Assembly (NCBI GenBank): GCA_050330975.1
Contig: JBHJHK010000117.1
Location: forward strand, 1-23,646
Reading direction: 5' to 3'
DNA from: JBHJHK01 sp050330975
Lineage (GTDB): Bacteria; Pseudomonadota; Gammaproteobacteria; Competibacterales; Competibacteraceae
Length of the DNA stretch: 23,646 bases
Shown here one piece after another: positions 1 through 7,410 of this stretch. Both the position numbers and the translations under genes were made by a program. The notes beneath the pieces were generated by a model. It did not search any database. It had not been told where the DNA came from and saw only the letters and a list, made by a program, of their open reading frames with translations. Each line of letters begins with the position of its first letter. Positions within the stretch are counted from its first letter, which is position 1.

Positions 1-3000
1 GGCACGATGGCCAAGGTCAACAGGGCCGACAACGCCAAACCACTCACCACCACCGTGCCCAGACCCCGGTAGAGCTCCGAGCCCGCGCCGGGAAACAGCA
101 CCAACGGCAACATGCCGAACACCGAGGTGAGGGTCGACATAAAGATGGGGCGGATGCGATGTTGGGTGGCGGTCAAAATGGCCTCGGTGGCGTCCATGGC
201 CTCCTCCCGCCAGTGGTAGAGGGTCTGGTGGACGATCAAAATGGCGTTGTTTACCACGATTCCCACCAGGATCACAAACCCCAACATGGTGAGCATATCC
301 AGGGGTTGAAAGGTGAACTGATTGAGGAGGTTGAGCCCCAGCACCGCCCCGGCGGTGGCCAGGGGTACGGCGAACAAAATGATCAATGGATAGAGAAAGC
401 TCTCAAACAACACCGCCATCACCAAGTAGACGATCACCACGGCCACCAACAGCTGCCACTTCATGGCGTTCCAGGTGGTGTTGAGTTCGTCGGCGGTGCC
501 CGACAGCCCCAGGGTGATGGTGTCCGGTATCCCTTGGGCCCGGAGGGGCTCGATCACCCCCTCCCGGAGGGTGTCCATGGCCACCTCTAGGGGAATGCCA
601 GGGGCGGGGCGGATCTCTAGGGTGACGGTGCGCACCCGCTCTAGGTGGCGAATCTCCGTGGGGCCAGCGGTATACACCACCTTGGCCAGCGACCCCACGG
701 GGACGATGGTACCACCGGGGGTCACCACCGGCAGATAGTCCACCGCTTGGGTGCGCTCGGCCTGGAGTTCCACCCCCTTGAGGATCAAATCCAACCGTTT
801 GCCCTCCACGGTGACCTCCGCCACCCGCAGCCCATCGTTGAAGGTGTCCACGGTGAGGCCCAAATCCCTGGCCGTCACATCGGCGTCGGCCAGCCGCACG
901 CGGTCGGGGAACACCCGCAGCTCCGGCGCCCCCAATTCCAGCCCCGGCTGGGGGCGGAGCTGGTTGCCGGCCTCCCGGGGCATGGCCTCTCCCACCTTCC
1001 CCGCCGCCCGGAGGGCCACCTGGAGGACTTGTTCCAAATCCGGGCCCGAGATGTCCAAGTTGACGGCCCGCCCGCCGCCTATCCCCCTGCCAAAGATGGA
1101 GGGCTGGGTGATAAAGCCAAAGGTTCCGGGTTCGCTGAACACCGGCCCCTGGAGGACGGGAATCAGCTCCCCCGCCCGGGTGGGTTCCATGGACGCCGCC
1201 CCCACAAAGGTCCTCGCCGGGGTGGCGACAAAGAAAAAGTGCTTGATCTTGGGGGGTTCCCCCGGGGCAGACTGGGGCCCGGTCTCCGAGGCCCAGTGGT
1301 GACGGATGCTGCCCTCCAGGGTCTGGGCGATGTCGGTGGTGGTGTCCAGGTTGTAGCCCGGCGGCGGCAAGATGATGCCGAATACCAGGTTGCGGTTGCC
1401 CTCGGGCAAGTACTCCAACTTGGGCAGCATGAAAAAACTAATGGCAAAGGCCGCAGTCATCAAGCCCCCCACCACGGCCAACGACAGGGTGGGGCGCTTG
1501 ACCACACCGCGGGTAAACCCCATCACCATGCGACAAAACAGCCCGGCACCGGCATCCACCACGGGCAACCGCCTTTTTTGCTGCAGATCGTGGAGGTCGC
1601 CCTTGAGGAGCCGGCGGGACAAGGCCGGAATGAGGGTGATGGCCACCAGCAACGACAGGATCACCGCCACCGACAGCGCCACGGCGATGTCGCGAAACAG
1701 CTGGCCCACTTCCAAGTCCAGGGTGAGGAGGGGAACGAACACCATCACCGTGGTGAGGGCCGAGACCAACACCGCCCCCCACACCTGGGAAGCGCCGTGG
1801 TAGGCGGCCTGGACCGGGTTCATGCCCTGCTGGCGCAGGCGAAAGATGTTCTCCAACACCACGATGGCGGCGTCCACCACCATCCCCACGGCAAAGGCCA
1901 ACCCCGCCAAGGAGATGACGTTGATGGAGCGCCCCAGGGCTGCCATGGCCACAAAGGCGCCGATCACCGAGACGGGAATGGCCATGGAGACGATGGCCGT
2001 GGCCCCCCCCGAGCGCAGGAACACCAGCAAAATGATCGCCGCCAACAAGGCCCCTAGGAGCAGGTTTTGCTGCACTAGCCGAATGGCCGAATCGATGTAG
2101 ACCGTCTCGTCGTAGACCTGGCGCACGGTGAGACCTGCCCGGGGCAACACGGTGGCCTCGAGTTCGGCGACCGCCTCTTGGAGCTCCGCCATGGTTTCGA
2201 TGACGTTGGCGCCGGTCTCCCGTACGGCGTTGAAGGCGATGGCGGGTTCCCCCAACACCCGGATCCGCGCCGTGGGCTCCTTGTAGCCAAAGCCCACCTC
2301 GGCGATATCCCCCACCGTCACCCGGGCGATGCGCCCGGTGGCGGGGTCCCGGAGGGACTGGACCATCACCGCCCGCACCTCTTCGGGGGTCTTGAGTTCC
2401 CCCTCGGTGCGCACCACATAGCGGCGTTTGCCCTCGTCGACGTTGCCCGCCGACAGAGACACGTTGGCGTTGCGCAACGCGTCGGAGAGGGCGCTGGCGG
2501 TGATGCCGTGCTGGGCCATGAGGCGGGGTTCCACCACCACCTGGAGTTCCCGCTCGCTGCCGCCGAAGACGTTGACACGGCTCACCCCCGGCACCCGCTC
2601 TAGGCGGGCGCGGATGATGTCCTCGGCGAAGTCGCCAAAGGTGTGGATCTCCCGCTGGACGCCTTCAAGGCGGGTGACCACAAACCAGGCGATGGGGTTG
2701 TCCTCGGAGCCGGCGGTTTCCAGCACGGGCTCGTCGGCCTCCTCGGGATAGTCGGCCACCCGGTCTAGGCGGTTGGCCACCAGCAACAGCGCCCGGTCCA
2801 TATTCTGGCCGACCTTGAATTCCAAGGTGATTTCCGCCTCGCCGTTCCTAGAGGAGGAGATCATCTCTTCCAAGCCCTCCAACCCCTTGAGGACTTCCTC
2901 TTGGCGGTTGGTGATCTCCCGCTCCACGTCCAAGGGCGCGGCGCCAAACCAATCGGTGGTGACGGTGATCACCGGCTTGCGCACGTCGGGGGCCAGCTGG

Positions 3001-3104
3001 ACGGGGATGGTGGTGAGGGCCAACCCCCCGAACATCAAGGTCATGAGCACCGCCGCCACCAAGGCGATGGGGCGGTGGATGGCGCTTTGGATCAGGGCAT
3101 CCAT
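1..3104 (-). CDS. RND-family efflux pump inner-membrane subunit (3' end outside window)
   Basis: This is a proton-driven inner-membrane transporter of the AcrB/MexB superfamily that would export substrates through a tripartite complex with the adaptor encoded just upstream. The frame is open from the ATG at 3104 to the window edge, giving 1034 codons. Relatives are about 1020-1060 residues long, so only a few tens of residues are missing. The N-terminus (MDALIQSAIHRPIALVAAV) is the usual first transmembrane helix, and porter and docking domains follow in normal order. In TM4 the segment GMVVDAAIVVLENI keeps one Asp (about residue 411, AcrB D407), with Ala in place of D408. In TM10, GIVVNNAILIVDQT has Asn (about 952) where AcrB has K940. 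The start lies 4 nt after the adaptor stop, so the two are co-transcribed. No TolC-like outer-membrane gene is visible. The substrate cannot be predicted. Confidence 0.93.
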   Translation of the reverse strand, partial: MDALIQSAIHRPIALVAAVLMTLMFGGLALTTIPVQLAPDVRKPVITVTTDWFGAAPLDVEREITNRQEEVLKGLEGLEEMISSSRNGEAEITLEFKVGQNMDRALLLVANRLDRVADYPEEADEPVLETAGSEDNPIAWFVVTRLEGVQREIHTFGDFAEDIIRARLERVPGVSRVNVFGGSERELQVVVEPRLMAQHGITASALSDALRNANVSLSAGNVDEGKRRYVVRTEGELKTPEEVRAVMVQSLRDPATGRIARVTVGDIAEVGFGYKEPTARIRVLGEPAIAFNAVRETGANVIETMAELQEAVAELEATVLPRAGLTVRQVYDETVYIDSAIRLVQQNLLLGALLAAIILLVFLRSGGATAIVSMAIPVSVIGAFVAMAALGRSINVISLAGLAFAVGMVVDAAIVVLENIFRLRQQGMNPVQAAYHGASQVWGAVLVSALTTVMVFVPLLTLDLEVGQLFRDIAVALSVAVILSLLVAITLIPALSRRLLKGDLHDLQQKRRLPVVDAGAGLFCRMVMGFTRGVVKRPTLSLAVVGGLMTAAFAISFFMLPKLEYLPEGNRNLVFGIILPPPGYNLDTTTDIAQTLEGSIRHHWASETGPQSAPGEPPKIKHFFFVATPARTFVGAASMEPTRAGELIPVLQGPVFSEPGTFGFITQPSIFGRGIGGGRAVNLDISGPDLEQVLQVALRAAGKVGEAMPREAGNQLRPQPGLELGAPELRVFPDRVRLADADVTARDLGLTVDTFNDGLRVAEVTVEGKRLDLILKGVELQAERTQAVDYLPVVTPGGTIVPVGSLAKVVYTAGPTEIRHLERVRTVTLEIRPAPGIPLEVAMDTLREGVIEPLRAQGIPDTITLGLSGTADELNTTWNAMKWQLLVAVVIVYLVMAVLFESFLYPLIILFAVPLATAGAVLGLNLLNQFTFQPLDMLTMLGFVILVGIVVNNAILIVHQTLYHWREEAMDATEAILTATQHRIRPIFMSTLTSVFGMLPLVLFPGAGSELYRGLGTVVVSGLALSALLTLAIV

Positions 3105-3108
3105 GGGT

Positions 3109-4293
3109 TTAGCTCTGCCCCCCGCTGGCCGAGGTCACCGCCGGCCGGCCGGGATTGGCTTTGAGTTCAAAGCGCACCGGCTGGACCGGGCGCAGGCGCT
3201 CGTTGCCCCGCACCACCACGATGTCGCCGGGGTTTAAGCCCCCCAAGACCCGAAACCAGCCCCCCATGGCTTCCCCGAGTTCCACGGTTTTGGGGTTGGC
3301 GACGCCGTTTTCCACCACGTAGACCACCGCCTGGTCGCCGCGGCGGATGACGGCGTCTTTGCTCACCGTCACCGCTTCCCGCTGGCGGTCGACGGGCAAG
3401 AGCAAGGTGACGTCTTGGTTGAGGGCAAGAGGGGTTTCCATCACATTAAAGGCGGGTACAAAGCGCACGGGGCGGGTGCGGGCGGCGGGGCTTTCGTCGG
3501 GGACGATGGCCCGCACCACGGCCCGGTGTCGGCTGCCGTCGTTGAGGGTGAAGTCCACCGGTTGCCCCACCGTCAAGCCTCGCAGACGGCTGGCGGGCAC
3601 GTCGGCTTCCAGCTCCAGCTCGGAGTCGTTGACGAGGGTCACCACCGATTCCCCCTCTTCGAGCCAGGCCCCCTCGGCCACGTAGCGACGGATCACCGTG
3701 CCGGGGTAGGGGGCTTTGACGGTGGCGTCGTCCAGGTCGGTTTGGGCCAATTCCAGCCTCACCTGCCCCCGCTGGAGCTTGGCTTCGGTCTCCTGGCGGC
3801 GGGCCCTGGCCACGGCCCACTCTTGGAAGCGCTCGTCAAAGGTGCTCTGGGAGTAGGCCGGGCTGCCCTTGAGGCGCTCTAGGCGGTCGAGCTGCTTGCG
3901 GGCCAGGTCCTCGATGGCCTTGGCGGTATCCAGCTGGGCGCTGAATTCCTCCACCTGGCGGACGGCCAAGCGGTGGCGGGCCTCGATGCGGGCGGTGTCG
4001 AGAGTGGCCAGGGTGGCGCCTTGCTCCACCACGTCCCCCACCCGGACGAAGACCTGGGCCACGGGGCCGTCGATCCGCGCCGCCACCTCCCCCATCTGGG
4101 GGGAGACGATGCGGCCGATGACGGGGATGGTCTGGGCCATGGTCTCCTTGGCCACGGTGTCCACCCCAACGAGGGTAGCTGGGGGCTGGGCTTGGCCTGG
4201 GAGGGTTACCCAAGCGAGGAACAGCAGGGCCAGCCAGGGCGTTGTGGCCCCGTGGCCCCTCGACGGCGTCGAAGACGAAGTGTTGAATGTCAC
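3109..4293 (-). CDS. RND efflux periplasmic adaptor (membrane fusion protein, HlyD/MexA type)
   Basis: This adaptor bridges the RND pump and an outer-membrane channel in the periplasm. The 394-residue protein starts with a GTG. An N-terminal signal (hydrophobic core LALLFLAWVTLP, residues about 21-32, then GQAQ) has no lipobox Cys, so it is probably secreted and cleaved rather than lipidated. The first lipoyl half is at about 70-100 (GPVAQVFVRVGDVVEQGATL). A coiled-coil hairpin rich in Arg, Glu and Leu spans about 100-185. The second lipoyl half follows (VKAPYPGTVIRRYVAEGAWL), then beta-barrel and membrane-proximal domains. Length and order match the MexA/AcrA family. It precedes the pump gene by 4 nt and is divergent from the photolyase gene, with about 150 bp between them that must hold both promoters. 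I could not place convincing -35/-10 boxes there. Confidence 0.92.
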   Translation of the reverse strand: MTFNTSSSTPSRGHGATTPWLALLFLAWVTLPGQAQPPATLVGVDTVAKETMAQTIPVIGRIVSPQMGEVAARIDGPVAQVFVRVGDVVEQGATLATLDTARIEARHRLAVRQVEEFSAQLDTAKAIEDLARKQLDRLERLKGSPAYSQSTFDERFQEWAVARARRQETEAKLQRGQVRLELAQTDLDDATVKAPYPGTVIRRYVAEGAWLEEGESVVTLVNDSELELEADVPASRLRGLTVGQPVDFTLNDGSRHRAVVRAIVPDESPAARTRPVRFVPAFNVMETPLALNQDVTLLLPVDRQREAVTVSKDAVIRRGDQAVVYVVENGVANPKTVELGEAMGGWFRVLGGLNPGDIVVVRGNERLRPVQPVRFELKANPGRPAVTSASGGQS

Positions 4294-4431
4294 AGCTCTA
4301 CCTTAGTTGCGGCCATAGCGCAGGTTACTGACAACTAGACTGGCGAGTTTGACCCAGTTTGTCTCGGGGAATTCCGAAGGGCGGCGGGGAACGGCGGGGA
4401 CATTTTGGCCACCAAAGTGGCCAATTGACTC

Positions 4432-4439
4432 AAGGAGGT
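4432..4439 (+). promoter_or_regulatory. Strong ribosome binding site that fixes the TTG start of the photolyase gene
   Basis: The eight bases AAGGAGGT match the anti-Shine-Dalgarno sequence perfectly and lie 5 nt before the TTG at 4445. No ATG or GTG in the photolyase frame gives a protein beginning at the conserved segment TALVWLRRDLRL, so this site supports TTG as the true start. Confidence 0.8.
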
Positions 4440-4444
4440 AACCC

Positions 4445-5878
4445 TTGGCCACTGCTCTGGTATGGCTGCGCCGCGACCTGCGACTGGCCGACAATCCCGC
4501 CCTTTCCCATGCCGCCGCTCACTTTGAGCGGGTGATTCTCGTCTACGTGTTGAGCCTTGAGGAAGAAGCGCCTTGGGACCCGGGGGCCGCCAGCCGCTGG
4601 TGGCTCCACCACAGCCTCCAGGCCTTGGGGGCAGACCTGGCCCGCCGAAGATCGGCCCTGGTGTTGCGCCGCGGCCCGGCCCTGGCCACTCTCAAAGCCT
4701 TGGCGGCGGAGACCAAGGCTTCGGCGGTGTTTTGGAACCGCCTCTACGAGCCCGCCGTCATCGCCCGGGACAAAGTCCTCAAGGCGGCGTTGACCGGCGA
4801 TGGTCTAGAGGTCAAGAGTTTTAATGCGGCGCTGTTGGCCGAGCCGTGGACGGTCAAGACCGGTCAGGGGGAACCCTACAAGGTGTTCACCCCCTTTTGG
4901 CGCGCCCTGGCCCGGGAGACCGAGCCGAGGCCGTTGGCGGCGCCGGAGCTTCCCCCTTTGCAAAATCCGCCCCCCAGCCTCGATGTCGCCGAGTTTGGCC
5001 TACTGCCTCGAGTCGCCTGGTACCAAGGGCTCGAGGCCACCTGGCGTCCCGGGGAAGCCGGTGCCGTGGCGCGCCTCGACGCCTTTATCCAGGGGCCCTT
5101 GGCCAGGTATGAATCGGGGCGCAACCGCCCGGATCAGGAGGGGGTGTCGCGGTTGTCCCCCCACCTACACTTTGGGGAAGTATCTCCTGGGCAAGTGTGG
5201 CGGGCGGTGGCCGCCGCCATCGAGGGGGATCCCCGGGAGGTACCCCACGCCGAGGCGTATATTCGCGAGTTGGGCTGGCGGGAGTTTGCCCACCACGTGC
5301 TGTACTACTGGCCCCACACCCCCGAGGAACCCCTCCAGGCGCGCTTTGCCCACTATCCATGGGTTGAAGACTACGGTTCAGACCTGGCGGCCTGGCAGCG
5401 AGGGCAGACGGGCATTCCCATTGTGGACGCCGCCATGATCCAGTTGTGGCAGACAGGGTGGATGCACAACCGGCTGCGGATGATCGTGGCGTCGTTCCTC
5501 ACCAAAAACTTGCGCATCCCCTGGCAGGAGGGGACGCGGTGGTTTTGGGATTGTCTAGTGGATGCCAACTTGGCCAGCAATACCATGGGCTGGCAGTGGA
5601 CCGCCGGTTCGGGCACCGACGCCGCTCCTTATTTTCGGGTGTTCAACCCCGTGCGCCAGGGGGGACAGTACGACCCCGAGGGGGCGTTTGTGAAACGCTA
5701 TGTACCAGCGCTAGAGCCCTTGCCCGCCAAATGGATTCACAATCCCTGGGAGGCGCCGGGGGGGGTGTTGGTCCAGGCCGGGGTGGCCCTTGGGGAGACG
5801 TACCCCAAGCCCCTGGTGGATCTCAAGGCGAGTCGGCAGGCAGCGCTGAAGGGCTATGAGGCCATTAAGGGTCTGTGA
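4445..5878 (+). CDS. phrB: Deoxyribodipyrimidine (CPD) photolyase, class I
   Basis: This cytoplasmic flavoenzyme uses blue light to split cyclobutane pyrimidine dimers in DNA. The 477-residue length matches E. coli PhrB (472). The N-terminal alpha/beta antenna domain begins with ALVWLRRDLRLADNPAL. The C-terminal FAD domain contains HNRLRMIVASFLTKNL (about 341-356) and GTDAAPYFRVFNP (about 390-402). By alignment from memory with E. coli PhrB, the electron-transfer tryptophans W306/W359/W382 correspond to W306, W360 and W383. The dimer-contacting residues E274, W277 and W384 correspond to E275, W278 and W385. Their presence favours CPD repair over a cryptochrome or (6-4) photolyase. The antenna chromophore (MTHF or 8-HDF) cannot be told from sequence by eye. 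The gene stands alone, divergent from the efflux operon. Confidence 0.96.
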   Translation: MATALVWLRRDLRLADNPALSHAAAHFERVILVYVLSLEEEAPWDPGAASRWWLHHSLQALGADLARRRSALVLRRGPALATLKALAAETKASAVFWNRLYEPAVIARDKVLKAALTGDGLEVKSFNAALLAEPWTVKTGQGEPYKVFTPFWRALARETEPRPLAAPELPPLQNPPPSLDVAEFGLLPRVAWYQGLEATWRPGEAGAVARLDAFIQGPLARYESGRNRPDQEGVSRLSPHLHFGEVSPGQVWRAVAAAIEGDPREVPHAEAYIRELGWREFAHHVLYYWPHTPEEPLQARFAHYPWVEDYGSDLAAWQRGQTGIPIVDAAMIQLWQTGWMHNRLRMIVASFLTKNLRIPWQEGTRWFWDCLVDANLASNTMGWQWTAGSGTDAAPYFRVFNPVRQGGQYDPEGAFVKRYVPALEPLPAKWIHNPWEAPGGVLVQAGVALGETYPKPLVDLKASRQAALKGYEAIKGL

Positions 5879-5931
5879 GCATCAAGGCGGGGCGCTGTGG
5901 ACAGGCCGGCCGTCAAGTCAATGGCGCCGGC

Positions 5932-6165
5932 GTCGCCGTCGCCGTGGCGGTCGCGGGCACCTGGATCACCCGGGTACTCCACGACCAGGTTGCCGCACCC
6001 CTGGTCGCCGGGCGGTTGGACATCAGCCTTGCCCCCTTTGAACGCCCCTTCCCGCCCCTTGGCCTCATCCTCGCCACCCCGCGACCGGGATTGATGGTCA
6101 AGGCACGCTTCGCTGGGGCCGACGAGCCAACGGTTGGAATCGGCCGCGACCCCGAGGGTTGTTGA
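5932..6165 (+). pseudogene. C-terminal remnant of a LysR-type transcriptional regulator
   Basis: Directly after the photolyase stop, an open frame encodes a stretch ending about residue 80 of a 96-residue ORF that opens with a GTG overlapping that stop. The segment AVAGTWITRVLHDQVAAPL, followed by VAGRLDISLAPFERPFPPL, reads like the last 55-60 residues of a LysR effector-binding domain. The usual pattern there is AAVAGLGITRVLSYQVA, then AAGRL, L..FEPPPLP and a final K.RAF. The helix-turn-helix and most of the sensor domain are absent and there is no room for them. The tail after about 6120 no longer resembles the family. I infer a decayed 3' fragment left by a deletion. A short expressed protein is less likely. 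The assignment rests on pattern memory only. Confidence 0.5.
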
Positions 6166-6304
6166 TCGAGATCAGTCCTCGGCTGCAACGGTGCCGCCGT
6201 CTAAATTGCCCGACATTCAGCACAAAAAAAATGGCAACGGCGTAGAATGAGCCCCTGACCCGACGGAATGTTTACCCACCGTCTGCCACAAGTTGTCGAG
6301 GTTT

Positions 6305-6310
6305 GGAGGA
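6305..6310 (+). promoter_or_regulatory. Ribosome binding site selecting the ATG at 6316
   Basis: GGAGGA lies 5 nt before the ATG at 6316. The frame is open further upstream to 6268, but that longer start lacks such a site and would bury the signal peptide, so 6316 is preferred. Confidence 0.7.
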
Positions 6311-6315
6311 TAACC

Positions 6316-6951
6316 ATGGGTTTTTTTGAAATTAGCGCCTTTAGGGGCTCGGTTGCGGCCACCCTGTTTTGGTCCACGTTGGCCATGGCCCAACCGAACT
6401 CCCAAGAAGATTTAATCATCTTTTTACACAACGCATGGCACGAAAATAACAAGGCTGGGGAGCCCCACGGGAAATTTGGTCCCTATGCCTTCGAAGAAAT
6501 CAAAGCAGCCCTTGCCCAAGGGGGTGAAGTGATGGCGCCCGAGCGGGGCGCCAACGCCGATCCCACGGCCGAAGCGGCAAACCTAGTCGAGGAGCTAGAG
6601 GCCCTCATCGCCGCTGGCCGCGAGCCGAGCCACATCAAGGTGGTCGGGGCCTCCAAAGGCGCCTTTATCGCCCAACTGGCCAGTGGGCAAATCGCCAACC
6701 CTCAAATCCGCTGGGTTTTGGTGGGGGGATGCCACTTCCCCCGCATGGCAGAGGGTAACCCGCCCCAGATGACGGGCAATGTGCTGTCCATCTACGACAC
6801 ATCCGACACCATCGCCGGGCCCTGTCGACCCCACCCAGACCTCTTTCAAAGGGCCAGTCGATTTGAGGAAGTGGCGATTTCCACGGGGCTCGACCACGGC
6901 TTTCAGTTTACCGTCCAGGAGGCGTGGGTCGCTCCAGCCCTAGACTGGTAG
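6316..6951 (+). CDS. Small exported alpha/beta-hydrolase-fold protein
   Basis: The 211-residue product looks like a secreted serine hydrolase. Residues 1-25 form a signal peptide (SVAATLFWSTLAMAQ, likely cleaved after AMA). Strand beta3 is DLIIFLHNAWHENN (about 32-45). The nucleophile elbow is GASKG (about 111-115, Ser113 in V-V-G-A-S-K-G). Candidate acid residues are D161 and D164 in SIYDTSDTI, and the candidate base is H194 in GLDHGF. The order Ser, Asp, His fits the fold. The short length leaves no room for a large lid domain. The substrate is unknown: esterase, lipase-like or thioesterase activity is possible. The upstream 150 bp contain a run of eight A and a TAGAAT hexamer at 6243-6248, but I found no matching -35 box. 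It is followed by the metallo-hydrolase gene on the same strand after a 459-bp gap. Confidence 0.75.
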   Translation: MGFFEISAFRGSVAATLFWSTLAMAQPNSQEDLIIFLHNAWHENNKAGEPHGKFGPYAFEEIKAALAQGGEVMAPERGANADPTAEAANLVEELEALIAAGREPSHIKVVGASKGAFIAQLASGQIANPQIRWVLVGGCHFPRMAEGNPPQMTGNVLSIYDTSDTIAGPCRPHPDLFQRASRFEEVAISTGLDHGFQFTVQEAWVAPALDW

Positions 6952-7229
6952 GGACACGGCGAGTCATCAGTGGTTTAAACGAGCAACGGCGGGGCCCTGC
7001 TTTTATCGGACGGCCCCTAGCCAGGCCTTGCTAGTTGTCCGTGGGGCGTGTGCTCGTGGGCCGAACGCCAGGCGTCCATGGGCGCCGCGATAGGCGGTCA
7101 CCTCGCCGGTCCGACTGCGGGCGCACTAGGGCAAATGGGTCACCCGGTCGCCCACGGCGAAGGCTGGCGTACCCCCACCCGAAACGGCCCCATGTCTACG
7201 GAGACCGGCAACTCGCGGCACGAGAAGCT

Positions 7230-7250
7230 TCAGCCCAAACAGTGGGCTGA
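7230..7250. repeat. Perfect 8-bp stem-loop upstream of the metallo-hydrolase gene
   Basis: TCAGCCCA and TGGGCTGA are exact reverse complements separated by five bases. No T-run follows on either strand, so it is not a standard intrinsic terminator. It could be an RNA structure in a leader or at the 3' end of an upstream transcript, or a protein-binding site. Confidence 0.5.
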
Positions 7251-7294
7251 CTTACGCGTTGAAATCACTGCATTGTAGTACTAAGCTTACCGAG

Positions 7295-7311
7295 CTGAAG
7301 TAATACTTCAG
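7295..7311. promoter_or_regulatory. Perfect 17-bp palindrome, candidate operator
   Basis: CTGAAGTA, a single central A, then TACTTCAG form an exact inverted repeat with 8-bp arms. It lies about 100 bp before the metallo-hydrolase start and immediately downstream of a weak promoter-like TTGAAA/TAAGCT pair. The size and symmetry fit the site of a dimeric repressor such as a TetR- or MarR-family protein, but no regulator gene is adjacent. The remnant LysR tail at 5.9-6.2 kb is the only regulator trace nearby. Confidence 0.45.
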
Positions 7312-7397
7312 AACGCTTAAAAGCACAGTTTAGATGACGCACCCTTGGGCAAATACCCGAATTGTGATATTTGCCGACACGACCCGAACAAAATACC

Positions 7398-7403
7398 AGG
7401 AGG
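7398..7403 (+). promoter_or_regulatory. Ribosome binding site selecting the ATG at 7411
   Basis: AGGAGG is 7 nt before the ATG at 7411. It rules out the TTG at 7345 as start and places the twin-arginine motif at the very N-terminus, as expected for a Tat substrate. Confidence 0.8.
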
Positions 7404-7410
7404 AGTTGCC

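Larger units (their letters stand above)
6952..7410. other. 459-bp intergenic region with stem-loop and palindrome, no convincing gene
   Basis: No frame here has coding character supported by a good ribosome binding site and recognisable protein sequence. The first 280 bp are GC-rich. The last 150 bp before the next gene become clearly AT-richer. That part carries a perfect 8-bp stem-loop (7230-7250) and a perfect 17-bp palindrome (7295-7311). A possible -35 TTGAAA (7259-7264) with a poor -10 TAAGCT (7282-7287) at 17-bp spacing lies just upstream of the palindrome. An 8-bp GTTTAAAC palindrome is near 6973-6980. Confidence 0.55.

Noticed and set aside
645..2057. 470-codon open frame on the plus strand with His/Gln/Gly-rich sequence
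   Set aside because: It is antisense to the RND pump gene, whose frame shows clear family motifs. Long antisense frames arise from high third-position GC.
7240..7270. Possible integron attC-like site (AAC and GTT near a stem-loop)
   Set aside because: The GTTGAAA does not fit the GTTRRRY core and no paired core exists at the right distance. No integrase is present.
7048..7278. 76-codon plus-strand frame before the metallo-hydrolase
   Set aside because: It has no ribosome binding site or family likeness, and it runs through the 8-bp stem-loop, so it is treated as noncoding.
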